A stretch of DNA of 64,000 bases from Ectothiorhodospiraceae bacterium. Lineage in GTDB: Bacteria; Pseudomonadota; Gammaproteobacteria; HK1. A model generated the notes under the pieces. The model made no database searches, was not told the DNA's origin, and was given only the letters and a program-made list of their open reading frames with translations. The DNA lies in assembly GCA_024234875.1 (NCBI GenBank), contig JACKNM010000012.1, forward strand, positions 62,001 through 126,000. The letters are read 5' to 3'. The position numbers and the translations under genes were made by a program. Below, piece after piece: positions 52,638 to 61,906 of the stretch. Every line of letters begins with the position of its first letter. Position 1 is the first letter of the stretch.

Positions 52638-52671
52638 GGCGGCCGCGGTCGGGTTGCCTTCCGCGGCCGCC
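52638..52671. promoter_or_regulatory. Hairpin between dctP and dctQ
   Basis: GGCGGCCGCGG (52638-52648) pairs perfectly with CCGCGGCCGCC (52661-52671) around a 12-base loop, 22 bases after the dctP stop. It is one of five such hairpins after binding-protein genes in this window. Confidence 0.6.
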
Positions 52672-52692
52672 CGTCCCCGACTGTCTAGCCGG

Positions 52693-53685
52693 CTACTTCA
52701 GCGCGCGGATCTGATTCCACAGACCCGCCGACCACTCGCCGTCCGCCTCCATCTTCTCGACCCCGGCCAGCGCCTTGTCGGCGAATGGCTTCGGGTCGAC
52801 CTTGACGATGGTCGCGCCCTCGCTGGCCATCTTCTGCACCAGGCCCTCGGTCTCGCCCTCGGCCTGGGCGCGGGCCCACAGCACCACCTCGCGCGCGGTG
52901 TCCGTCAGCAGCTTCTGCTGGTCGGGGGTGAGCCCGGAGAAGGTCTTGTCGTTCATCGTGATGTGATAGGTCGACACCAGGTGGTCGGTGCGCATCACGA
53001 ACTGCGCCGCCTGGTGGAACTTCTGTGCGTAGGCTGCCGACACCGGACCCTCGGCGGCCTCGATGGTTCCGGTCTTGAGCCCGAGGAAGACCTCGGCCCA
53101 GGCGACCCGACTCGGCTTGGTACCGAGGGTCTGCCACAGCAGCAGGTAGGTCTTGATCTCCGGCACGCGCATCTTCATGTCGGCGAGGTCGGCGGGCGAG
53201 TTGACCGCGCGCTTGGCGAACAGGACCCGCGGCTGGGTGGGGGCGGCGGCGAGGATGCGGATGCCCTGTGAGGCGCGGAGCTTCTCGACCAGGCCGTTGT
53301 ACACGTCGCCGTCCAGGAAGCGCTGGACGTGGTCGTTGTCGTCGAAGGTGAAGCCCCAGTTGAGGATGGCGAAGTCCTTCACCCAGTTCGCATACCACCC
53401 CAGCACGTCACCGTAGAGGTGAACCGAGCCCTGCATCATCTGCTCGATGACCTGGATGTCGTTGCCGAGCTGCTCGCCCTGGATGAAGTTGACCTTCAAG
53501 GCGCCGGCGGCACGCTCGTTCACGAGCTCGGCGAATCGCGCGTTGGCGCGGTCGAGGAGGGAGCCGACGGCGTCCGAGCCGCCGAAGGTGAGAGTCGTCT
53601 GTGCCGAGGCCGCGGTGGAGACGAGGCCAGCGAGCGCCATCGCGACCAGTGGTCGGCGCGCAACACGCGTCAGAGCACCAAGCAT
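52693..53685 (-). CDS. TRAP transporter periplasmic binding protein DctP
   Basis: A 330-residue DctP-family receptor with a signal peptide (cleavage near ASA/QT, residue 28). Motifs FAELVNERAAGALKVNFIQGEQLGNDIQVIEQM, PADLADMKMRVPE and a helical C-terminus are typical. The arginine in KMRVPE binds the substrate carboxylate (family knowledge). The sequence does not identify the ligand. It is the first gene of dctP-Q-M. Confidence 0.93.
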   Translation of the reverse strand: MLGALTRVARRPLVAMALAGLVSTAASAQTTLTFGGSDAVGSLLDRANARFAELVNERAAGALKVNFIQGEQLGNDIQVIEQMMQGSVHLYGDVLGWYANWVKDFAILNWGFTFDDNDHVQRFLDGDVYNGLVEKLRASQGIRILAAAPTQPRVLFAKRAVNSPADLADMKMRVPEIKTYLLLWQTLGTKPSRVAWAEVFLGLKTGTIEAAEGPVSAAYAQKFHQAAQFVMRTDHLVSTYHITMNDKTFSGLTPDQQKLLTDTAREVVLWARAQAEGETEGLVQKMASEGATIVKVDPKPFADKALAGVEKMEADGEWSAGLWNQIRALK

Positions 53686-53850
53686 CTTCCTTCCTCCGGT
53701 GTGGGTGGCGCGTTCGAGCGCCGTTGACGTCGTCCTCGCCGACTCGGCCGTTGCGTTGATCGGAGTCGTCGGCGCGGCCGCGGCCGGTCATGTGCCGGCC
53801 CGCTCATCGTAGTCCGCGGCGTGTCCGAATCCCATAGGCACGTCGCCGGG

Positions 53851-53890
53851 CGGCCGAGGTGGCGGACCGGGCGGCCCACCACCTCGGCCG
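53851..53890. terminator. Hairpin after potD-like gene
   Basis: CGGCCGAGGTGG (53851-53862) pairs perfectly with CCACCTCGGCCG (53879-53890) around a 16-base loop, 8 bases beyond the potD-like stop. As potD is the last gene of the operon, this may be a terminator and 3'-end stabiliser. There is no T-run. Confidence 0.55.
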
Positions 53891-53898
53891 GGGGGGCG

Positions 53899-54933
53899 TC
53901 ACTTGAGGAGATCGGTCCAGATCGCCGTGTACAGGTCACGTGCGGCGGCCGGGCAGGTCGGCAGGAACTTCCCGGCGGCGGCGAACTCCGCCGGCACCAC
54001 GATCTCCGGTGCGGTCTGCATCTCCTCCGGAAGGAAGGCCTCCGAGCCCTTGATGCCGTTGGCGTAGCGCGCGAACTTCGAGATCATGGCCGCGTTCTCC
54101 GGGTCCATGATGAAGTTCTGGAACAGCTTCGCGTTGTCGACGTTCTTCGCGTCGGCCAGCACCGCCACGCTGTCCATCCACACCGGGTAGCCTTCCTTCG
54201 GATACCCATAGACCACGTCCGGGTTCTGCAACCGGGCGCGGAAGGTCGATCCGTTCCAGTTGACCGAGGCCATCAGGTCACCCTTGGCCAGTTTCTCGGT
54301 CGTCCCGTAGTCCATCGCCACCCACTTCGGCTTGGCCGCGACCAGGATGTCGCGCACCTTCTTCAGCAGCGCCTTGTCCTCGGTGCAGGGCTGGCCGCCG
54401 GCGTACATGATGGCGAGCGCCATCACGTCGTTCATCTCCGGCACGACGTTGACCTTGCCGATCAGCTCGGCCGGGGGATCGAGGAAGATGGCGGAGGTGT
54501 TCGGATCGCCAGCGTAGGCAGACTTGTTGACGGCCACCCCGGTGGTGCCCCACTGCCATGGCACCGTGTAGCGGCGACCCGGGTCCCAGGAGACGTCGAC
54601 CCAGCGCGGATCGACGTGGCGGAAGTTCTCCATCTGGTCGGGCCGGCTCTCGAGCAGCAGTCCCTCGGAGACGAAGATCGGCACGTAGTTCGCCGACGGC
54701 ACGACGATGTCGAAGCCGTGCCCGCCGGCCTTGATCTTGGTGAGAGCAGTGGTGTTCGAGTCGTAGTCGGTGATCGTCACCTTGACGTCGAACTTCTCCT
54801 CGAACTTCTTGATGAGGTCGGGGCTGGTGTAGTTGCCCCAGTTGAAGATGTTGAGCTCGCCTGCGGCGAGGGCCGCGCCGGAGGCGGCTATCAGTGCCGT
54901 GAAGGTTGCGTTGCGTAGGAGATTCGTGGGCAT
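53899..54933 (-). CDS. Spermidine/putrescine-type periplasmic binding protein (PotD-like)
   Basis: A 344-residue PotD/PotF-family receptor with a signal peptide (cleavage near ALAA/GE, residue 24). ELNIFNWGNYTSPDLIKKFEEKFDVKVTITDYDSN at the mature start is the family hallmark. VPWQWGTTGVAVNK and LNPENAAMISKF-like helices follow. Ligands of the family include polyamines and other cationic or zwitterionic amines. It is the last gene of amidase-potA-potB-potC-potD. Confidence 0.93.
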   Translation of the reverse strand: MPTNLLRNATFTALIAASGAALAAGELNIFNWGNYTSPDLIKKFEEKFDVKVTITDYDSNTTALTKIKAGGHGFDIVVPSANYVPIFVSEGLLLESRPDQMENFRHVDPRWVDVSWDPGRRYTVPWQWGTTGVAVNKSAYAGDPNTSAIFLDPPAELIGKVNVVPEMNDVMALAIMYAGGQPCTEDKALLKKVRDILVAAKPKWVAMDYGTTEKLAKGDLMASVNWNGSTFRARLQNPDVVYGYPKEGYPVWMDSVAVLADAKNVDNAKLFQNFIMDPENAAMISKFARYANGIKGSEAFLPEEMQTAPEIVVPAEFAAAGKFLPTCPAAARDLYTAIWTDLLK

Positions 54934-54963
54934 GGATGTCCTCCCAGTGGAGACGATTCGGGA

Positions 54964-55770
54964 TCAGGAGCGCCTTCGATTCAGCAGGTAGAAGGCAGTC
55001 AGCAGCACCACCGTGGGCACGAGGAGCGCGGTGGAGATCGCGTTGACCTCGGGCGAGACGGCGCGCCGTAGCTGCCCTAGCATGTAGGTGGGAAGCGTTT
55101 CCTGTCCAGCCGACTTGACGAACTCGGTGATCACCACGTCGTCGAGCGAGATCACGAAGGCGAGCATGGCGCCGGCGAGCACTCCGGGCATCATCAACGG
55201 CAGCGTCACTCGCCGAAACGCCTGCCACGGCGTGGCGTAGAGGTCCGCGGCTGCCGTCTCCAGCGTGAGGTCCATGCCCTCGAGACGTGCACGAATCGGG
55301 AGATAGGCGAACGGGATGCAGAATGCGCTGTGGGCGACGATGAGATAGGCGAGCCCGCTGTAACCGGTCGCGATCTTGATCATCGAGAAGAAGATCAACA
55401 ACGCCACCGCGGTGACGATCTCGGGCACCATCAACGGCTGGTTGATCAGGGTGTAGATCACCATCTGGCCGCGGAACGGCGCGCGTCGGGTCGTGCCGAG
55501 CGCCGCCATCGTCGCCAGCACGGTGGAGATGGCCGACGCTGCCGAGGCGATGGCCACCGAGCGGATGGCCGCTTCCTGGACCTGGCGGTTGTCCCAGGCG
55601 CTCTCGTACCAACGCCAGGAGAAGCCCTGCCAGATGGCGACCGAGTCCCCGGCGTTGAACGAGTACACCACCAGGGTGACGATCGGCGCATAGAGCACCA
55701 GAAAGCACGCGATCGCGATGGTCGCGAAGCCCGGCAAATCCTTGACGGAGAATGCGCGACGCCCGGCCAT
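54964..55770 (-). CDS. Polyamine-type ABC permease (PotC-like)
   Basis: A 268-residue permease with about six helices. APIVTLVVYSFNAGDS near the N-terminus and the docking loop LETAAADLYATPWQAFRRVTLP are typical of PotC. SLDDVVITEFV is a conserved PotC segment. The ATG at 55770 is one base after the potB stop. Confidence 0.93.
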   Translation of the reverse strand: MAGRRAFSVKDLPGFATIAIACFLVLYAPIVTLVVYSFNAGDSVAIWQGFSWRWYESAWDNRQVQEAAIRSVAIASAASAISTVLATMAALGTTRRAPFRGQMVIYTLINQPLMVPEIVTAVALLIFFSMIKIATGYSGLAYLIVAHSAFCIPFAYLPIRARLEGMDLTLETAAADLYATPWQAFRRVTLPLMMPGVLAGAMLAFVISLDDVVITEFVKSAGQETLPTYMLGQLRRAVSPEVNAISTALLVPTVVLLTAFYLLNRRRS

Positions 55771-55771
55771 C

Positions 55772-56704
55772 TCAGCGTTCCGCGCTCTCGGAGGAGACGT
55801 TGCGCACATAGACGATGAGGGCGAGCATCACGATCACGAGCAGGGTGATCGACAGCGCCGAGCCGAGCGGCCAGTGCCGTCCCTGGCCGAACTGGAGCTC
55901 GATGAGGTTGCCGAGCATCATGTTCTTGCCCCCGCCGAGGACACGCGGGGTGACGTAGGCTCCGAGTGCCGGGATGAACACCAGAATCGAGCCGGCGACG
56001 ATGCCCGGCTTGACCAGCGGCACGATCACGCGCGTGAGCACGCGGCGGCGTGTGGCGTAGAGATCGTACGCCGCCTCCACCAGCCGGAAGTCGAGGCGCT
56101 CCATCGCCGCGTAGAGCGGCAGCACCATCAGCGGCAGGTACACGTAGACCATGCCGAGCATGACCGCGGTGTCGGTGTAGAGGATCTGGATCGGTCGCTC
56201 GATCAGACCGAGCGCGAGCAGCGCCGAGTTGAGGATTCCCTCGTTGCGGATCACCTCCATGATCGCGAAGGTGCGGATCAGGAGGTTGGTCCAGAACGGG
56301 ATCGTGATCAGGAACAGCCAGAGCGGGCGCTGGCTCTGCGGGCGGGTCGCGATGAAGTATGCGGTGGGGAAGCCGAACGCGAAGGTGAGCAGCGTGGTCA
56401 GAAGGGAGAGCTTCGCGGAGCGCCAGAAGATCGTGAGATGCGCGTCGGCGAGCTTCACCGTGTCGTCGAAGATGTCGCGGCTGAAGACGACGCGGAACCA
56501 GCCGTCGCCGGAAAGCTCCCAGACCACGCCGCTGTACTCGGCGGGAGAGAGGAACGAGTAGACGGCGACGATGAGCAGTGGACCCGACGCTCCGACCAGG
56601 AGCAGCGCGAGCGCCGGCGCGCTCAACAACCAGCTCGCGCGTACGGCGCGGGCGCGAATCGCGTCGCTCTGCGCGGGCGCTGGCGAGGCGGAAGGCTCAG
56701 TCAT
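55772..56704 (-). CDS. Polyamine-type ABC permease (PotB-like)
   Basis: A 310-residue permease with about six helices. TIPFWTNLLIRTFAIMEVIRNEGILN is a strong PotB motif, and the docking loop is LVEAAYDLYATRRRVLTRVIVP. The ATG at 56704 overlaps the potA stop by 8 bases; upstream in-frame starts lie within potA and are not needed. Confidence 0.93.
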   Translation of the reverse strand: MTEPSASPAPAQSDAIRARAVRASWLLSAPALALLLVGASGPLLIVAVYSFLSPAEYSGVVWELSGDGWFRVVFSRDIFDDTVKLADAHLTIFWRSAKLSLLTTLLTFAFGFPTAYFIATRPQSQRPLWLFLITIPFWTNLLIRTFAIMEVIRNEGILNSALLALGLIERPIQILYTDTAVMLGMVYVYLPLMVLPLYAAMERLDFRLVEAAYDLYATRRRVLTRVIVPLVKPGIVAGSILVFIPALGAYVTPRVLGGGKNMMLGNLIELQFGQGRHWPLGSALSITLLVIVMLALIVYVRNVSSESAER

Positions 56705-57785
56705 CGAGGAACTGGACCGCGTCGCCGTCGAGGCGCAGGCCGACTCGAGCGCCCTCGGCAAGGCGGCTGGCGTCGCCGCGGCGGTTCTGTCGGCGCACCA
56801 CCACCTGGTGCGTCTCGCCGAGAGAGACGTGGTAGTGCGTGTCGGTGCCGAAGTACACCGCGCGCTCGATCACGCCGATGACCTCGCCGTCGGCCGGCTC
56901 GCCGAGCTCGAGGTGCTCGGGCCGCACCAGCACGCTGACCGCGCCGCGGCGACCCGGATCGGGGCTCGACGCGGCGAGGCCGCAAGCGAGGCGCAGCCGA
57001 CCGGCGCCGTCGGGCCCGGGCTCGCAGACGCCGTCGAGGATGTTGGTGTCACCGATGAAGTGGGCGACGAAGCGGCTCGCGGGGCGCTCGTAGATCTCGC
57101 GCGGCGATCCGATCTGGAGGATCCGACCGTCGCTCATCACCGCGATGCGGTCGGACATGGTCAGCGCCTCCTCCTGGTCGTGGGTGACGAAGACGAAGGT
57201 GATGCCGGTCTGGTGTTGGAGCCGCTTGAGCTCGATCTGCATCTCCTTGCGCAGCTTGAGATCGAGCGCCGACAGCGGCTCGTCGAGGAGCAGCACCCGC
57301 GGACGTGGCGCGAGCGCGCGGGCGAGCGCGACGCGCTGTTGCTGCCCGCCGGAGATCTGGGCGACCCGACGGTTGCGCAGGCTCTCCATCTTCACCAATG
57401 CGAGCATCTCGTCCACGGTCTCGGCAATCTCGTCGCGTTGGCGGCCGAGCATCTGGAGACCGAACGCGATGTTCCCCTCGACCGTGAGGTGCGGGAACAG
57501 CGCATAGCTCTGGAACACGGTGTTGACCGGCCGGCGGTAGGGCGGCTCGCGCGAGATGTCCGTTCCGTCGAGCAGGATCTGGCCCGACGACGGGTGCTCG
57601 AATCCGGCGATCAGGCGCAGCAACGTGGTCTTGCCGCAGCCGGACGGGCCGAGCAGGGTGAAGAACTCGTTCTGGCGGATCGACACCGAGACGTCGTCCA
57701 GGGCGCGGACCGCGCTCGTGCCGTCGCCGAACACCTTGCCGACGCGGCGTGCCTCGACGGCGACCTGGTGGCGGTCGGAGGTCAT
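56697..57785 (-). CDS. Polyamine-type ABC ATPase (PotA-like)
   Basis: A 362-residue ABC ATPase. The P-loop GPSGCGKT begins near residue 45, the signature is SGGQQQR, and Walker B is VLLLDEPLSALD. A C-terminal TOBE domain follows residue 240. The ATG overlaps the amidase stop (ATGA), linking transporter and amidase translation. Confidence 0.94.
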   Translation of the reverse strand: MTSDRHQVAVEARRVGKVFGDGTSAVRALDDVSVSIRQNEFFTLLGPSGCGKTTLLRLIAGFEHPSSGQILLDGTDISREPPYRRPVNTVFQSYALFPHLTVEGNIAFGLQMLGRQRDEIAETVDEMLALVKMESLRNRRVAQISGGQQQRVALARALAPRPRVLLLDEPLSALDLKLRKEMQIELKRLQHQTGITFVFVTHDQEEALTMSDRIAVMSDGRILQIGSPREIYERPASRFVAHFIGDTNILDGVCEPGPDGAGRLRLACGLAASSPDPGRRGAVSVLVRPEHLELGEPADGEVIGVIERAVYFGTDTHYHVSLGETHQVVVRRQNRRGDASRLAEGARVGLRLDGDAVQFLDD

Positions 57786-59227
57786 CGGCCCGGGGGCCGC
57801 CGCCCGAACCAGGGGCGCGCGGTCTCGAGCTCGGCGCAGAGCGCGAGGAGCAACTCGTCGTCGCCGAACCGCGCCGCCAGGTGGACGCCGACGGGTAGCC
57901 CGTCGGCGGACCAGTGCAGCGGCAACGAGGCCGCGGGCTGGCCGCTCGCGTTGAAGAGCGCGGTGAATGGCGAGTACGCGAAGATGCCCTGGGGGCCGAG
58001 ACGATAGTCGACGAAGTCCTCGCTGCGGTGCGCGAACCGTCCGACGCGCGCCGGGGGCTCGGCGAGCGTCGCGCTGAGCAGGACGTCGTGCTGCGCGAGG
58101 TAGCGGGCCATGGTGCGTCCGAACGCATGCACGGTGTTGACCGCCGCCAGGTAGTCCGCTCCACCCAGGGTGTGGGCGAGGGCGATCGCGCCACGCGCGA
58201 CCGGCTCGATCTCGTCCGGCTCGAGCGGGCGTCCGCGGGCCCTGACCTTCGACTCGATGGTGAGCGCGGTGCCGCAGGCGACGACGGTGGTCCAGGCGCG
58301 CATCAACGGGAGCACGCCTTCGATCGGGGAGGCCTCCTCGACGTGATGGCCGAGCGCGTCGAGCAGGCGCGCGGCATCGTCGACCGCGGACCGGCACTGC
58401 GGGTGGATCGCCTCGCCGAGCGGCGAGCCGCGCAGCACCGCGACCCGCAGCCGCCGCGGCGGTCTGGCAATCGCATCGGCGAACGTGCCGGCCAGCGGTG
58501 GGGCCCAGTACGGCGCCCCGAGGTCGGCGCCGGCGGTGGCGTCGAGCAGGGTCGCGGTGTCGCGCACCGAGCGGGTCAGGAAGCCGTCGATGGCCATCCC
58601 CGCCCAGCCCTCGCCGGCGGCGGGTCCGTCGGGCAGTCGCGCGCGGGTGGCCTTGAAGCCGACCAGGCCACAGCACGAGGCCGGGATTCGAACCGAGCCG
58701 CCGCCGTCGGAGCCGTGGGCTGCCGGCACGACGCCGGCGGCCACCGCCGCCGCGGAGCCACCCGACGAGCCACCCGGGGTGTGGTCGGGGTTCCAGGGGT
58801 TGCGGGTCGGCCCGCCGTAGACGACGGCCTCGGTCACCGGTCCGACGCCGCCTTCGGGCGAGGTGGCGCGACCGAAGGTCACCAGGCCGGCGCGCCTCAG
58901 CCGCAGGTAGATCTCCGAGTCGTAGCGGTAGCGCGTGTCGGCGAAGAGCCGCGAGCCACTACTCGAGGGGAAGTCGATGGCCTCGGCGCCGAGATCCTTC
59001 AACAAGAAGGGCACGCCGCGCAGCGGACCGTCGGGAAGCCCGTCGCGAATCAGACGCCGCGCGGTTTCGGGGACGAGATGGACGAGGGCGTTGAGCCGCG
59101 GCTGCTCGGTGGCAGCCGCGTCGAGCGCGACGTCCAGCAACTCGTCCGGTGACACCTCGCCGCGCGCGACGAGGCCCGCCAGCCCGACCGCGTCGTAACC
59201 GTCGTACTCGTCCGGTCGCAACGACAT
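57782..59227 (-). CDS. Amidase-signature hydrolase in the pot-like operon
   Basis: A 481-residue amidase with the triad K77 (VPFLLKDLG), S155 (GGSSGGSA) and S178 (DGGGSVRIP). It is the first gene of the five-gene operon, with GGAGGT before the ATG at 59227. Since it is co-translated with an amine-type importer, it probably acts on the imported amide or N-acyl amine (inference). It is distinct in sequence from the amidase at 19134. Confidence 0.9.
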   Translation of the reverse strand: MSLRPDEYDGYDAVGLAGLVARGEVSPDELLDVALDAAATEQPRLNALVHLVPETARRLIRDGLPDGPLRGVPFLLKDLGAEAIDFPSSSGSRLFADTRYRYDSEIYLRLRRAGLVTFGRATSPEGGVGPVTEAVVYGGPTRNPWNPDHTPGGSSGGSAAAVAAGVVPAAHGSDGGGSVRIPASCCGLVGFKATRARLPDGPAAGEGWAGMAIDGFLTRSVRDTATLLDATAGADLGAPYWAPPLAGTFADAIARPPRRLRVAVLRGSPLGEAIHPQCRSAVDDAARLLDALGHHVEEASPIEGVLPLMRAWTTVVACGTALTIESKVRARGRPLEPDEIEPVARGAIALAHTLGGADYLAAVNTVHAFGRTMARYLAQHDVLLSATLAEPPARVGRFAHRSEDFVDYRLGPQGIFAYSPFTALFNASGQPAASLPLHWSADGLPVGVHLAARFGDDELLLALCAELETARPWFGRRPPGR

Positions 59228-59334
59228 CTCCGACCTCCGTGCCGCGTTCCTGCCGCCGTCGGCGGGACGCAGGGCGAATAGTCAGGGGTGGGGCCGTCCG
59301 TCGGCAAGTCGTCGAGCCGCGCCCCGTGCCCGTA

Positions 59335-59371
59335 ATAGATTTTGTCAATCGCCTCGTTAATAACAATCGAT
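59335..59371. promoter_or_regulatory. OxyR-like element upstream of the peroxiredoxin gene
   Basis: Four tetramers with exact N7 spacing read ATAG-N7-CAAT-N7-TTAA-N7-CGAT, against the OxyR pattern ATAG-N7-CTAT-N7-ATAG-N7-CTAT (12 of 16 match). The AT-rich patch lies 88 bases before the peroxiredoxin start. No oxyR gene is in the window, so the assignment is tentative. Confidence 0.35.
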
Positions 59372-59458
59372 TTCACGCCGTCGCCGCCGGTGGCTAGTCT
59401 CTCCACATCACGGCCGGCAGCGCCCGGCCAGCGACATCCGAAGACAGGAGACCGAGCC

Positions 59459-60202
59459 ATGTTCAGCGACCGCACCGGCCAGCGTGTACCCGATGTCACC
59501 TTCCGCACCCGTCGCGGGGCCGAGTGGGTGGACGTGACCAGCGACGAGATCTTCGGCGGCCGCACCGTCGTGGTGTTCTCGCTGCCGGGGGCGTTCACCC
59601 CGACCTGCTCGTCGTCCCACGTGCCCCGCTTCAATCAACTGGTCCCGGCGTTCCGGGCGCGTGGCGTCGACGAGGTGATCTGCGTGTCGGTCAACGACGC
59701 CTTCGTGATGAACCAGTGGCAGCGCGAGCAGAAGGCGGACCGCATCCGCTTCCTCCCCGACGGCAACGGCGAGTTCACCGCCGGAATGGGCATGCTCGTC
59801 GGCAAGGAGGATCTCGGCTTCGGGCGGCGCTCGTGGCGCTACTCGATGCTGGTTCGCGACGGCGTGATCGAGAAGATGTTCGTCGAGCCGGAGGTGCCCG
59901 GCGACCCCTACACCGTGTCCGATGCCGACACCTTGCTCGCCTGGCTGGCTCCGGGCGCGGTCCGCCCGCCGAGCGTCTCGGTGTTCAGCCGTCCCGACTG
60001 CCCGTACTGCGTGCGTGCCAAGGGGTTGTTGGCCGACGCCGGGATCGAGTTCGAGGAGCTGGTGCTCAATCGCGACTACACCGACCGCACCCTGCGCGCG
60101 GTCGCCGACAGCACCACGGTGCCGCAAGTCTTCGTCGACGGCCATCGCATCGGTGGCTCCGAGCAGCTCGAGGCCTGGCTGCGGCGGCGGGAAGCGGCCT
60201 GA
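59459..60202 (+). CDS. Peroxiredoxin-glutaredoxin fusion (hybrid Prx5/Grx)
   Basis: A 247-residue fusion. Residues 1-165 are a Prx5-type peroxiredoxin with catalytic C50 in FTPTCSSSH. Residues 172-247 are a glutaredoxin with CPYC at 181-184 and a TVPQVFVDG cis-proline segment. It reduces peroxides with glutathione directly, as in Haemophilus hybrid Prx5. The ATG at 59459 begins MFSDRTG; longer in-frame starts run into the promoter. It is followed by a strong bidirectional hairpin. Confidence 0.93.
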   Translation: MFSDRTGQRVPDVTFRTRRGAEWVDVTSDEIFGGRTVVVFSLPGAFTPTCSSSHVPRFNQLVPAFRARGVDEVICVSVNDAFVMNQWQREQKADRIRFLPDGNGEFTAGMGMLVGKEDLGFGRRSWRYSMLVRDGVIEKMFVEPEVPGDPYTVSDADTLLAWLAPGAVRPPSVSVFSRPDCPYCVRAKGLLADAGIEFEELVLNRDYTDRTLRAVADSTTVPQVFVDGHRIGGSEQLEAWLRRREAA

Positions 60203-60218
60203 GCAGCGCTCCGGGCAC

Positions 60219-60248
60219 GCTGGCGGCCACCACCTGGTGGCTGCCAGC
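60219..60248. terminator. Bidirectional terminator hairpin
   Basis: A 14-bp stem (GCTGGCGGCCACCA against TGGTGGCTGCCAGC, one G-T pair) with a 2-base loop (effectively four bases) fills the 48-base gap between the convergent peroxiredoxin and HNH genes. Its position fits termination of both. Confidence 0.7.
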
Positions 60249-60250
60249 GC

Positions 60251-60634
60251 TCAGTCGCGCTTGAGCAACGCCTCCAGCCCGGCGAACGGACGGTGAGTGG
60301 CCGCCGGGTCTCGCTGCTCCGCCTCGGTGTCGACTCGTAGCCCGGCGGCGCGCTCGGCCTCGAGCTGCCGCGCGTGCTCGTTGTCGTGGCAGTACAGGCA
60401 CAGCAGCTCCCAGTTGCTGCCGTCCTCGGGGTTGTTGTCGTGGTCGTGGTCGCGGTGGTGGACGGTGAGCTCGTGGAGGTTGAGCCGCGTGAACTCGCGC
60501 GCGCACCGCCCGCAGATCCACGGATACATCTTCAGCGCCCGCTCGCGGTAGCCCTGCTCACGCTTCTCGCGCTCACGTTGGGCCCGCGCCACGACCTCGT
60601 CCAGCCGATTGGCAGCGTCAGGCTTGCGCACCAT
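60251..60634 (-). CDS. yajD: HNH endonuclease-fold protein, YajD-like
   Basis: A 127-residue HNH protein. Zinc pairs are C41/C44 and C79/C82; the HNH core HHRDHDHDNNPEDGSNWELLC lies at residues 59-79. It closely follows the layout of the YajD family, whose cellular substrate is not established. No phage genes surround it. Confidence 0.88.
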   Translation of the reverse strand: MVRKPDAANRLDEVVARAQREREKREQGYRERALKMYPWICGRCAREFTRLNLHELTVHHRDHDHDNNPEDGSNWELLCLYCHDNEHARQLEAERAAGLRVDTEAEQRDPAATHRPFAGLEALLKRD

Positions 60635-60695
60635 CGTCGAGTCACCCGTGCAACGAGAATGACCGCCGAATAGTACGGCGCGAGCGCCGCCGGCG

Positions 60696-61592
60696 TCAGC
60701 TGCTCTCGGTCACCCGGAAGCGAATGGTGGCTTCCATGCTCTCCTCCGGGCCGAGGACCACGATCCCGGTGTCCTCGCCGGGCCGATTGAAGGCGTCGGT
60801 GTCGTGGCTGACCGGCTCCACCGCGAAGAACGCCTCACCCGGCGGGATGTAGACGACCAGGCGGTCGAGCACCGCGTCGGCATCGATCTCGAGCGCGAGG
60901 CCGGCCGCCGGCCAGTCGATGCGTGCCGGTCGCGTCCAGCCGACGTACACCGCGTCGATGTCGAGCCGGTCGACCTCGCGCCCGCCGGAGAAGTCCATCG
61001 CCGCCGGAACCGGTATCCGCGCCGTCGGGAGCCTCTCCGGGTCGGCCGCCCACACCTCGCCGGTGGCGACGGTGAGGCGCGCGTCGGCGGTGCGGTGGAA
61101 GTACGGATGGTGCCCGATGCCGGCGGGCATCGGTCGCCGATCGCGATTGGTCAACGTGGTGCGGAGCGTGAGCTGCCGCGGCTCGAGCTCGAAGACCTGG
61201 GTCGCGGCATAGGCGAACGGCCAGTGGGCGTCGGCGTCGTGATCGTGGGTGAGGACCACGCGCCGTTGCGTCCGGTCTGTTACCGACCATGGCCGGGTCC
61301 AGCCGACGCCGTGGATCGCGTGTCGGCCCCCGAGTGGGCCGCTGGCGAGAGTGACCGGCTGTCCCGCCCAGGGGAAGCGTGCGTCGCGGATCCGGTTCGA
61401 CCACGGCACCAGTGGCCAGCTCGCCGCCACGCGCGGGTTGCCGGCGACCACCGCATCCACCTGCGGTGCACGCATCAGCAGCCGGTCGTCGAGGCGCAGG
61501 CCGACGATGACCCCACCCACTGCGGGCGCCAGATCGAGCACCAGCGCGTCGGCGCGCAGCGTCACCAGCGCATCGGTGGACTGACCGGGCAT
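60696..61592 (-). CDS. Aldose 1-epimerase family protein
   Basis: A 298-residue galactose-mutarotase-fold protein. LVPWSNRIRDARF near residue 63, the two active histidines in HAIHGVGW and GIGHHPYFHR, and a glutamate in FFAVEPVSHDTDAF are visible. It interconverts alpha and beta anomers of an aldose. The ATG at 61592 lies in a weakly supported ribosome context. It is divergent from the downstream binding-protein gene. Confidence 0.85.
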   Translation of the reverse strand: MPGQSTDALVTLRADALVLDLAPAVGGVIVGLRLDDRLLMRAPQVDAVVAGNPRVAASWPLVPWSNRIRDARFPWAGQPVTLASGPLGGRHAIHGVGWTRPWSVTDRTQRRVVLTHDHDADAHWPFAYAATQVFELEPRQLTLRTTLTNRDRRPMPAGIGHHPYFHRTADARLTVATGEVWAADPERLPTARIPVPAAMDFSGGREVDRLDIDAVYVGWTRPARIDWPAAGLALEIDADAVLDRLVVYIPPGEAFFAVEPVSHDTDAFNRPGEDTGIVVLGPEESMEATIRFRVTESS

Positions 61593-61906
61593 CGGTTGTG
61601 CTCCGTGCCGACGAGACGACGTGATTCTCCGGCAGGTGCGGGGCGGCGTCCATGGTGCGATGCACGCAACGATGCGCCGGTCGATCGATTGCCCTCGGCC
61701 CGGAGGCTGGACTACTCTGCCCCGCAGCGAGCCGAGACGACGTGGCCGAAGAGAGTCGCGCGCCGGTCTCGCACGGCAACTCGGTCTCGATCGAAGACTC
61801 CCCGGGTCGCGGCACGACGCCGGCGCCATGGCGCCGAACCCCCGGTCGTGGCGGACGTGACGTGGAGTCGAGGTCGACCGGACCCACCATCAGGAGGATC
61901 TTCACC
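61593..61906. promoter_or_regulatory. Divergent promoter gap of 314 bases
   Basis: It lies between the epimerase (minus) and the binding-protein gene (plus). A possible plus-strand promoter is TTGCCC-N18-TACTCT near 61690-61719. No gene or strong repeat is seen; the CAGGAGGA site at its end belongs to the binding protein. Confidence 0.3.

Noticed and set aside
60251..60634. Homing endonuclease or prophage remnant (HNH)
   Set aside because: The layout is that of the chromosomal YajD family, and no intron, intein or phage genes surround it.
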